A DNA stretch of 33,301 bases, from positions 1 through 33,301 of the forward strand of contig JAQIWT010000123.1 of NCBI GenBank assembly GCA_034696485.1, written 5' to 3'. The notes beneath the pieces are model-generated. The model saw nothing but the letters and a program-made list of their open reading frames with translations. It was not told where the DNA came from and did not search any database. Shown piece by piece: positions 21,901 to 31,782 of this stretch (positions within the stretch are counted from its first letter, which is position 1; each line of letters starts with the position of its first letter). The position numbers were made by a program, and so were the translations under genes. The stretch is from Isohypsibius dastychi. Its lineage: Eukaryota > Tardigrada > Eutardigrada > Parachela > Isohypsibiidae.

Positions 21901-22077
21901 CGCCTGGTGACGAATTCCAGAACCGAGGTGCGTCATTTTACTTCTTCCATCGAATTACCGAAACAAAAAACAATGGTATCAAGCTATCTTCTCTTCCAGA
22001 TTCCCCTTGAAATCCGTGATGTCGGACTCATTTCCGCTAAAAATGGCGTCTGGCTGACGTTGGAAAAGATTGAATAA
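18922..22077 (+). CDS. cytochrome P450 C, CYP3-clan, more divergent paralogue
   Basis: Fifteen exons: 18922-18971, 19035-19128, 19228-19283, 19386-19429, 19494-19546, 19619-19684, 19867-19917, 19994-20082, 20145-20293, 20409-20533, 20623-20838, 21273-21646, 21709-21791, 21848-21927, 22000-22077; 535 residues. Only exons 1, 11 and 15 differ in length from A or B, and all intron phases match. It is a heme monooxygenase with an ER anchor (MFWLWAIFTACIFYFAL) and a hinge of more classical form (GIPGPVSWPIVGRF). Motifs: WKEVR (C-helix), AGYETT (I-helix), EALR (K-helix), PERF, and FGQGPRNCLGMR with ligand Cys480. Exon 11 is the longest of the three (72 codons). It is visibly more distant from A and B than they are from each other, so it split off earlier. 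Intron 11 is 434 bases; the others are mostly under 200. Confidence 0.94.
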
Positions 22078-23073
22078 TCTTCAGAAAATATTATGTGACA
22101 AATGCATCATACGATTTCTTGAACATCAGCCAATTTAATTCGGCAAAAATGCCGAATAAGCTGTACTAAGGCTCAAACTTCTCATTCGAAATCCTTCCAG
22201 GCAATCGGAATACTATTCTGGGGTCAGCTTACTTAGAATTACAGATGATTAAATCAACCAACACGCCACGATCTTTCCTGGCATCAAAGGAAAATCTTTC
22301 CTAAAGTTCTTCGGAAAACATATTTTCCCGCTCGTTGTACCGAACATTGCTTGAAATTTATTTCTTCTTTCATGTTTATGTACAGATCAGATGCAAACGT
22401 TGTATTCGATGAAGAACTTTCGCGCAGTTTTGTTTTTCGTAGAAGTATTCTCTTCATACTATTCAGTATAAAGCATGTCTTGAAACGTTGCCCTCAAATC
22501 TAGTATTTCCCAATTAATTTCTTGGTTTGTTTTAATCGGAAAAATGTACGGCTTTTCCAAATTATTCCCCTGAGAAATGTTCTGAATTACATGTTGGGGG
22601 ACAGTGTGGAAAATCCATTAGAAAATCTGGTTTCATAATTTCCGAAATTGTGTAATTTTTCCACAAATCCTCTCTGCTAAATTTATTTTTTATCTACCAA
22701 ATATGAGAATCATATCGATGAACGCCACAGACAACTTTTTTCCTAAAAATCCGTGTAAAAGAGTTTTGACCTTTTCACAACAAACACCGGCATTAGTTAG
22801 AAGAGATTCCTGAGCAAAACAAAAGAAATAATCAATTAAAATATATAATTCCTGGCCAAATCGCCAATGTTAGGATTGTAATTTAATTAACATCCCCCAC
22901 CTACCAAGCTAATCATTTAACATTTTCAATTAAGAGGTACAAGCCTACAGTACACCGCCTTTAAAGAACGCCCACTAGGAAGGTTCCTCCAGATTCCGCC
23001 TCTAGTCCCCAATAAACTGATAAAAACACCGCACTGCTCTTCATTTTCCACTCGACTGAAATTTCTGAAAAAC
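22078..23073. other. P450 C 3' flank and opsin-like receptor upstream region
   Basis: About 1 kb of AT-rich DNA without a coding frame. An 8-base perfect hairpin (ATTCGGCA, loop AAAA, TGCCGAAT) lies at 22138-22157, 60 bases after the P450 C stop, probably in its 3' UTR. No TATA box near the opsin ATG is convincing. Confidence 0.45.
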
Positions 23074-26000
23074 ATGATTCTCGACACAAATACCGAATCA
23101 TCGGTGAAATTATCATCCGATTTAATATTATTCCCAAAAAGTCAACTGGAAGATTTCAGCATCGGCGATGGCCGGCAGAATTCATCATTATCCGCAACGG
23201 AGGATAATATTCTGAGTGTGTATCTCGTCAGCGTTTGTAAGTTTTTTTGTCTTCTTGAGTTTTAAAGTTTTCCGGAAATTGGATATCTTGTTTGTTGTAG
23301 GGCTAATTTCAATTTACGCTAACGGGGTCATCGTACTGGGATTAAGTCGGCAAAAGGGGCCCATGCAAGCGCTGGATATGTTGATGAAGAACTTGGCTTT
23401 GTCAAATGGATTATTAGCTCTGACAACCTATCCTCTCATGGTCGGCTCATTAATCTATCATGAATGGATTTTTGGGATCGCCGGTAAGTTGACACTATAT
23501 TCATAAATTATTTGATCGGGGAAATTCGAGCTGTTTCATCGTAATACACACCCGTTATTTATTCATCAGTCGTTTTATGTGGAATTCCATTTACCAAAAA
23601 AATCGGAAATAACTACGCTGTCTCTTCTTTTGAAAAAGTAACAGCATCACTTCATAAATTATTTTACGTAGAAAAGAATAAAAAAATTAATGTTCTGACT
23701 TCTGAATGAAACTCAAGTCTAATTTTTTACTGGTTTCATAATCAGCGGAATGCTTTTTCAAATTCATTCATTTTTTTTTGGAAAAAATGGATTACAACTG
23801 TTTTGTATAATGACATTTTTTGAAAACAGATCCGAATTTTTGATGGTTGTACATTGTATTGTTTTTATTTTCCGGAATTGCGCTCCAATTCTGAAAAAAA
23901 AAATTCCTGCACCCAGTTTAATCATCCAGATTTCCCCAATATAATGCAATTTGTAAATGCAAATAAACATAGCGTGACGTGGTTAATGAAACTTAATGGC
24001 TCCGTGCTTCAAAAACTTCTCGCTTCTATAGTATGTGACGTTACAGGAAAGGTTAAATCACTCGCACTAATCAAAACTTATGATCCCCAGACATTCCTTA
24101 AGATAGAAAAAAGGCGAATTCCCCGAACGGATTTTGCCAGATTTTCAATGATCAGTTCCTATCAGTGAATTAAACCAGCTAATATTCGGCTACTAGATTT
24201 GATTTTAATTTTTGTGGCCTTTACAGGTTGCCTCGCCTATAGTTTCATTTCCATGTTTTTCGGGCTTGTGTCTGTGTGGACCTTGCTGGGAATTGCTGGA
24301 GTCTTATTTACTACCATCAAAAGCCGATCAAATGGTGAGCGCAATTTAATCAATTCTGCAACAAGAATCTGGAATTTCCTTATATGTTTTATTTAACTAA
24401 TTTCCAAAGAATCATTGGAGTAGAGAAACCACAAAGATGATATAAAAATTCATTGTTTAACTTTCTAGTAATGTGTTCTAGAAATTGTTAATTCATTGAA
24501 TAAATATGAATACATTTAGGGAATGCTGGAAAATGAATAAAACAAATGCGCTCGACGATAACTGAAATCTGGTTGACAAATGAATTAGTCTCACACCATT
24601 TTTAACCAACGCTCCATTTTCAAACACCCATAAGTCGTCAATCTTCAATACAATTTATTGAAATAAAATTCTAAGAATTCCGAAAAATGAAAAGGAATAC
24701 AAGAAATCAAAATTGAAATTAATTGTGCATGAAATTAAAATATGTTTCACCTTGGTCAAAACTATCAGCAAAATAAACGGCTCCATTTGAGCTATTTTTT
24801 ACTATTCATCCATGCTGAAACTTCATTCCAAATTGAAACTGAATTATAAACTACCACACTTAACCAATAATTGCAGAACACTTAATATCGATTTTCCAAA
24901 CAAAAACGCCATCAAAATAATACACTCATTTTTCCCGAATAAAACTACGTCAAAAAGTCCGCACTTGTTGATCAATTCCTCCCAATATTTACCCGAAAAT
25001 TTCTTCCCACCAGCCATGACCAAAACCCTCCAAAACAAATACCGTCTGGGAGTTTTCAAGTTCCTCCTGATCGCTTACACAATCTGTCTGACTCTCTGTG
25101 TCCTTCCATTAATCGGTGTTGGCGAATACGGATTCGGCAAACATGGGACAAGTTGTACCATCAACTGGAATTTACGGACCCTGACTTCCACTATTTATCT
25201 CTTCTGTTTATTTACCGGCGGATTCTTCATCCCTCTGCTCGGAATCATGGCCTTCTACCTCGGAATTCTAATGCAATTCCGCGCCGTCAATAAGAGTCCC
25301 AGCAATCCCCATCATGCTCGCAAATGGACGCTCGTCAAACGCAAAACACTTCTCGTGAGTTGACTACCCCGTCATTCAAATTGCACTTTTGGAATTTTCA
25401 AGTTTATCAGTCATAACGCCGGTACGCGCAGATGATATTTTAAGAGCTTACACTAGGGGGTTGGGTTTTTTCTGGATGAGAGACACGTACACGGAGTGAT
25501 TACAAATCGATTTTGTAAATCATGTGTCCGGAGTAGATAACATTTACATCTTCATAAATTCTAGGACAATCTGATCAGCGTTTTGGGGGGAAATAAGCTC
25601 AATCTTTGCCGGCTTGGGTTTTATTAAGCAGTTAAAAAAATCAGGCTGGTGCCGATTACATTGTGAGGTACGGTGCTATAGATTCATGGTCAGTTTTTCA
25701 CATCGGTTTTTTAGATGTCTGATTTTGGTTATACGGTGGCAGAAAATTTTTCTTCCAGAGAAAACAAAAAGATTCTAGCAGCCTGTTTTTCGCGGACAGG
25801 AGAATACCCCGTTTTTTATTGTTTAAAAAAGAATAACATTTTTCATTCCAGACCATACTTTTAATTACAATATTTTCAATACAATATTTAATTTTAATTT
25901 ATTAAGATACTTTTCGTTGAATGAAACGAGAGATCGCTTTACTTCAAAATGTCTCAATCTTGGAAAATCTGTGATATTTACTTCGCTTAATAACGAAAAA

Positions 26001-27724
26001 ACACGCAACTACTATTTTTCTGGCAAAAAATACCATCAAATTTTACGGACATTTCGGCCGTATGATTTTTCAACGAATTCCCGAAACGGAGATTACAGTC
26101 CAATTCAAATGGCCCAACTGCAACGTATGCTACAAAATGCTTGCGATCCGACCAAATACACAAGAAAACAAGACACGGTGAATTATCAAGACGCAGATTT
26201 ATTTTCATTTCGGATTTGAGATGGTTCATTAATTAGTGGATTGTTCGACCAATTAAATGGAAAAGAAATCAACAACCCATACGCGAGACAAAACGCGCAT
26301 GTTCAAGACGCGTGAGCGCATAATTTCACGAGAACATTTGAGAACACCTTAATTCTCCTAATCAATCATATTTAAAACGTCCTCTAAATTTTCCCGAATT
26401 CATCAATCCGCGCACGCTTTAAAATTTTGGAAATTCTACCCATTCAAAATTACACGTCATACTGAACTTTTAAAAATGCGCATTTTACTGAAAATTTCCA
26501 AGAGCTTCCCAGCACTCACCACCCCATTACCCTAACCACCAAAACAAATTCTCAACTAACCAATTCGTTACCCTCTCATTCACCTATCCATTATCAATTT
26601 TTCATCGCAATAATATTTCTTTTCAAAACAACTCAGTCCGCTAATTAACAAACAACTCGAAACGACTTCGTCGAAAGAACAGAACAATACCGGGTTTGTC
26701 AAACAACTTGCTTATTCGACAAACTAATAATATTGGTAAATAATTTCGAATAAGTCTCAATAACCACAACATTTCCTAATACCAAACAATCATTTGTTCG
26801 AATTGTTCTACGAATGTCTTGCGATATCAAGAATCCTGGAAATCCCCCACAACGGTCTAACAAGAACGAAAAAAACGCAACATCACGAAATACGCATTAA
26901 ATCCAACTAATTCGCCACCAGTTTGCATTTTCACAAAATAACCGCTTTTCTCTACGTACGTGATTTCATTATTTATTAGTTCGCAGATCTACCTCCATTC
27001 CAAAAGTTTATTTTCAATCATAACGAACATTAAATAATAAAACAAAACACGGGGAAAATTGTCGGGCATATAAAAAAAAACAGCAACATCATGCAGAAAT
27101 TTAACCTGTATCTTCATGACCGGAAGCGAATTCATTTCAAGGTCGTGTGATCTGAATATGATTCCAGAATAACGATTATTCACCTGATTTCAGATGGCTT
27201 TATCCGTCGGTCTTTGCGTAATGCTGTGTTGGACTCCATATGCCACCGTTTCAATGTGGCAATCCTTCGGCGATTCCGCCGCACTTCCGGCGCGTTTTGA
27301 AGCTGCTGCCGCGCTCCTAGCCAAGAGCTCAACCGCCGCCGCTCCACTCGTTCATCTATGGTTCACAAAGAAATTCCGCCACTGGTTCCAGGCGTTCCTC
27401 TGTTGTCTGTGTTTTCCCGGCGAACCGGAAATGGATCTGAAAATAAACGAGTCAAAGAGCCAGAAATCCCCAACGCGTTATTCACATGCTCCAGCCAGCT
27501 TTGGTTCAATGGACAAATCCCATGAGAGTGTACAAAGTCTGTCCCCAAACCATTCCGGATATTATTCCAAGAAGGAATGCGAGTCGCTTCAAGTATCACG
27601 ACTGCGGACTCAGTCAACTAGTAGTGGCATATCAGTTTCCGTCGCTTCGTATTCACCCCGGTTAACGTATATGAACTATATTGACCGCATTGTCAATAGA
27701 GAAGCACGAGCTGTTTTTGTTTGA
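23074..27724 (+). CDS. opsin-like G-protein-coupled receptor, atypical
   Basis: Five exons: 23074-23236, 23301-23483, 24227-24334, 25014-25354, 27194-27724; 441 residues, seven transmembrane segments and a long cytoplasmic tail. Opsin identity rests on Lys309 in TM7 (LLAKSSTAAAP), the Schiff-base site for retinal; the extracellular disulfide pair Cys117 (start of TM3) and Cys199 (HGTSCTINW, typical opsin loop 2); HEWIFGIAGC before TM3; and CWTPYA in TM6. Departures: the DRY/ERY triplet at the end of TM3 reads VLF, NPxxY in TM7 reads APLVH, the TM2 aspartate is Asn, the residue at the bovine E113 position is Tyr and that at E181 is Gly. CCLC after TM7 could be palmitoylated. It may be a light sensor with unusual coupling or a retinal-binding photoisomerase-like protein. 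The acceptor of exon 4 was chosen by phase and by homology into TM4. Intron 4 is 1,839 bases. Confidence 0.82.
23484..24226 (+). other. opsin intron 2 (743 bases), nothing recognised
   Basis: AT-rich, with homopolymer A/T runs. The short ORFs on both strands near 23750-24168 show no family resemblance. Confidence 0.5.
24335..25013 (+). other. opsin intron 3 (679 bases)
   Basis: The last 200 bases are open in frame with exon 4, but the splice phase from exon 3 and the length of intracellular loop 2 favour the acceptor at 25011-25013 (CAG). No other feature is seen. Confidence 0.5.
25355..27193 (+). other. opsin intron 4 (1,839 bases), the longest intron in the window
   Basis: The intron separates TM5/intracellular loop 3 from TM6. 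It is AT-rich. I found no terminal inverted repeats, nested gene or RNA-gene signature; a 100-codon ORF at 25917-26219 is not recognisable. A stretch near 26279-26340 is richer in CG dinucleotides than its surroundings. Confidence 0.5.
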
Positions 27725-27730
27725 AATAAA
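27725..27730 (+). terminator. poly(A) signal directly after the opsin stop
   Basis: AATAAA begins at the base right after the TGA (27722-27724). If used, the 3' UTR would be extremely short. A weaker AATAAC-type site lies near 27837. Confidence 0.4.
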
Positions 27731-28751
27731 ACCTACCAGTATTTTCGCTCAACATTTTTTTCATCTTCAATCATTTTTGTATGTATATTTTTTTGCTGTA
27801 AGACATCACGCTTTTTGTAATTTTGATAATGTACATTAAATAACCAGGCACAAGCGGATTGAGACAAAAAACTCTCCTGTACCGCTCAACAGAAAGTTGC
27901 ACTTATAATAAAACTGAATCTACAACTCAAAAAATATGGCAAAAACTATTCAGATCACATCGTTCTTTGGATGAGACGTTTTCCAGAAAAATTACTACAA
28001 TTAAAGAAAGGTCATCGAACCGAAAGAAATTCTCCTCAACTATTCGCAACCCAAATTCAACAGATCATGTCTTCAAGCTATATACCGGTAAATAATCGGT
28101 CTACCATTTACCAAAATAAACAAAAAACTTGTCTTTCTTATTAAAAATGCGATCAGTCCTTCCATCGTTCCGTCACAGGCCATTACTATACTAAACTGCA
28201 ATATCATCAGCTCTATTTGTCGAGGAAAATAACAAAAAAGCAAGAAAATGAAAATCGAACAAACTGCATGTGCAGATTAATATTTCCATATAATATATCA
28301 GCGCCATGCCCGAGTACGTATAACCATGAATAATAATATGTTTGTGGAAGTACAACTGTAAACAGATATTTTGTAGAAATATTTATCTACACATTTTCTG
28401 ATCAACTTTTACTTTGTAGCTATGAGGATTCAAAAGTTTCATATCGCCAGATTAAAAAAAATGTATCTGCGAAATGAATGCGCCGAAAAAGAATCTACGA
28501 ACCAAAGAATATCATCTTTTCAGAAATTTGCGTGGCATTCAAGATCTCCAAAAACCCATGATATTTCTCGGAAATCAGTCTGATCAACAAAAACCCTGAA
28601 TATCACGTTGAAAACAAACGTGACCAATTAAGGCCTTATAAGTAAAATAAGGAACCCAGATGATTTCCAACCCGCAAACATTACGTTCACTAATTAGCAA
28701 AACAAGCTCACCTTTGCCTTAAGCGTTCCATTCCGTGTTATTCCGCTCCAT
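27731..28751. other. intergenic region between convergent opsin-like and RNPC3 genes
   Basis: AT-rich. The 78-codon plus-strand ORF at 27859-28095 is Ser/Thr/Lys-rich low-complexity sequence without family resemblance and is probably not a gene. Confidence 0.45.
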
Positions 28752-31308
28752 TTACTTTTCCGCTTCCTTTGCACGTGAGAAACACTACCGGGAGGAAAAC
28801 CCACCGGATGAAGAATGCAAACTGGAAGAAAAGCTGGACTTACGACGGAAAGCGGTTTGCCCTCAAGGATGTAACCATTAACATCATTCAGAGCTTCCGC
28901 CGCTTTGATTTGGCTTGGAAGAATGACAAACGCTTGACCACGCATTCTTCCTTCTTGCATCAAGCGAATTTGAAAGCTGAAAGAAAATGATTCTTTTTGA
29001 TGGTGAAATATTTACCATAGCGAGCGGACAGACCTTTCCACTTCTCGCGGCGATTCCCAGTTTGTGTATCGACCGAAGATATAACGCAAATTCTGAAACG
29101 GGAATAGAAAAACATCAGTGGACCGCCGAATTAACAAGGCGACTTTCTCGAGAAATTCCGTCAAAAGAGAAACGATTCGCGAAACGTATTTTCTGACCCC
29201 GATCAAATAACAAGAACAGAGGAATTTAGAATTGTTAGAATTTGCCAATAGAACTGGATTGAATTACGAAGAAATATCTTGTCCATTTAAAAAAAAATTA
29301 TTATGTTCAACTCAACTTAATCGAGTCAACAAAATCAATAGGTCTCACGGTGCAATTTTGTGAATATGAACATATAAACTAACAAAATTTTCTAACTTAC
29401 AAAAACATTAAGTGTTGGTTCAAAACAAAATTTTAGAAATAAGAATATAAGTTACAAACGTAAACATAAACTAAGACAGGAATTTACTGTATTCAAAATT
29501 CTCAGATTATATTTAGGAACCTGACTGATGGTTTCATTCTTCAAAAGCACATTCACCTATATTGCTAACTAGACACAATTTAGAAAAACAACAGAACCCA
29601 AACCAACCTCTTCTTCCACAGTTTTCGCCACGTTCTTGATGTAGAGTTTCGCAGACGGACTTCCGGTGGAATAGTTTTTAAATGCAGGAGACGAAGCCAT
29701 TTCTGCCATGACCAAAATACTGAATCAACAATAGGCCAACGCCAAAAAAATCGCTAGAAATACGCACCCTGTTCCGAAATTCGGTTCGATTCGAGTTGTT
29801 TCTTACTAATAAATTCCGAGTTCTCCGTTGCTGCCGATGAAATTTCTACAGCTTTTGCGGAAAACTTCCCGAATCCACCCGAATCAACCATGATTTCCGG
29901 CTCAATACGCAGTTGATCATCGGAGAACATGTCTATATCGGTTTTATCCGCAGGTAGAGCGGATGGTGGAATAATCTGGAGAGGGTGCTTCCGGCAAAGG
30001 TCACGAATTCCAAAAACATCTTCCGTAATCTGGGATGGTTGTTTATTTGTTTCCGTACCCTCAACGGTCGGAATCAAACAAATTTTCCGTCGTTTCCGAA
30101 CGCCATTTTCTGACTTTCTTTTTATTCTCAGCATATCTCCACTCTTTGGCGAATTTGAGGGAGAGTCGATTTCTGAGCCACTTTCGGAAGATGAGTCGAT
30201 AGATTCTGGAACACTTCCACCTTCTTTTGAAGTAAAAACTGTATATCCAAGGAACTATACATCAACAATAATCAATAAACACGATTGTTGGAATAAATCA
30301 GGAAAAGCTTACTATTTTCGGAGTTTTCGAAAGTGGACCAAAAGGTGGAGGGAGGTTCAACTTGTTCATCAAATGCAGAACTTGAATATAAAGTCGTGAG
30401 TCCGAAGCCATAGCGTACATTATGTTGGTCAGAATTTCAGGAGAAGCTGGTGGATAATTGTAACGAAGTTGCGAACTGAGCGGAAAGTTGATCCTACCAA
30501 AAAAATAATCATCTCAAATTTCAGAAAACGGCAGAAATCCGACGAGCCATTTTCGGTTTGATCAAAATTTCAGAAAACCAGAAGATTCATTAACTCACTT
30601 TGTTGAAGCAGAAATCTGGTTCAGTTCCTGAAACTTGCACTCATAAGCAGGGGGAATCAAACTGGGAGGCTGAATGTTTTTGGAAGTGGAAGTTGAGCTG
30701 GAAGAAAACGATTTCAAATAAATCCGAAGCGATTAATTCAAAAATTAAAACGAACCTGAACTGCGACGACGTGACAGTTTCATGGAGGGGATGGTGTCTT
30801 TTAATGATTTCTGACGCGAATTCAACTATCGATCTCCGCTTTCCTAATCGAGTTTGATGGAGTTTCCGTAACACCTATAACAGAATGAAAAACATGACAT
30901 TGGAAATCAGACTTCACGCTGCAACTTCCGGTGAGAGGAATCATGCTATATCTCAGCTTTCTGAATAATTAGCAAACAAGACATACCAGGACAGCTTTTC
31001 CGGGAGTTGCAAAGTCGGCTATGGCGATGTTTTTCTGTAAAAATGAAATGCAGACTTCCGGTCTGTATTCGTTTAACGACGAATCTCAAATTTACCAATC
31101 TACCAGTTGTGCCAAAGTATCGGATGTTAGTTCCGCCAAAGCTTCCCAGAAATGCAGACACAGCGGGCAAATCGAATGACTCCGGAAGATGTCGGATTAA
31201 AAGTTCGGAAGAGTCGTTGTAATATGGTGGTAAAGCCCAAATTGGAGGCATGATGGGGGCTGCCGCAGAAGATAGCTTCTGACCACTGCTTCGCCGAGCC
31301 ATAATCAT
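28752..31308 (-). CDS. RNPC3: U11/U12 snRNP 65 kDa protein (RNPC3/RBM40), minor spliceosome
   Basis: Ten exons: 31308-31096, 31034-30987, 30874-30756, 30697-30599, 30493-30313, 30254-29768, 29702-29608, 29092-29016, 28976-28844, 28784-28752; 494 residues (human 517). An in-frame ATG at 31302 is an alternative start. The protein bridges U11 and U12 snRNPs in the di-snRNP that recognises U12-type introns in the nucleus. RRM1 lies at about 33-105 (RNP2 LLIRHL, RNP1 around NIAIADFA); the middle has the family signature YIQVLHLMNKLNLPPPFGPL; an acidic Ser-rich then basic linker (KSENGVRKRRK) follows; RRM2 is at about 402-485 (LYIKNV, NLRYIFGRY, IRLMQEGRMRGQAFV, NGYILEGKPLSV). In humans RRM2 binds the U12 3' stem-loop and the N-terminal part binds PDCD7. 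The 10-codon-plus-stop terminal exon matches the end of the human protein. Confidence 0.95.
29093..29607 (-). other. RNPC3 intron 7 (515 bases)
   Basis: Unusually long for this gene, AT-rich, and contains no feature I can name. Confidence 0.45.
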
Positions 31309-31782
31309 GTTTTTACGGAATAAAAATCATAACTTTTGTAATTCAGAAGCCGAATGAAACAAGATTTTACGTGCATTTCTCCAAAACCAGAAAACACAAA
31401 CAAACCGATTACCGTACTCTGGCTACCATCATGGCTATCTAACAGTATTTCGTTACTGTTTCGGTTACTCTCTTCTACGTAGAAGAAATAGTGATGAGAT
31501 GACCGCTGTCCGCTGCATAATTAACCGGTAAGTGAAGTGAACCGCGGGAAATTTCTTGTTCTTGTTGTTACGCACGAAAACATTTCCCATCATAGACAAG
31601 TACATGCAAAATCACGTCTTCACAGTTCTTGTAGCGTGCAAGTAGCGAAAATATCTTCACCGAAGTTTATGATCAAGGTAAGTATCCGAAAATAATGTGG
31701 AGGAAAAGAAAGTTGTGCGGAAGAATCAGAGGAGAAATTTGCATGCAGAAAGCTCGTTTAAAAGATAAACATTCCTAACTGA
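31309..31782 (-). promoter_or_regulatory. RNPC3 promoter region and 3' flank of the membrane protein gene
   Basis: 474 bases between two minus-strand genes. A perfect 16-base palindrome, TCTTCTACGTAGAAGA, lies at 31471-31486, about 165 bases upstream of the RNPC3 ATG. No TATA box is evident. Confidence 0.4.

Noticed and set aside
22138-22157. 8-bp hairpin as a transcription terminator
   Set aside because: The genome is eukaryotic, so a rho-independent terminator is not expected; it is at most a 3' UTR structure.
24812-25013. In-frame upstream extension of opsin exon 4
   Set aside because: The exon 3 donor leaves one base, and only the CAG at 25011-25013 gives the matching phase and a normal intracellular loop 2; the extension is low-complexity intron.
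27859-28095. 78-codon Ser/Thr/Lys-rich ORF after the opsin
   Set aside because: Low-complexity composition, no family match, and located in the 3' flank between convergent genes.
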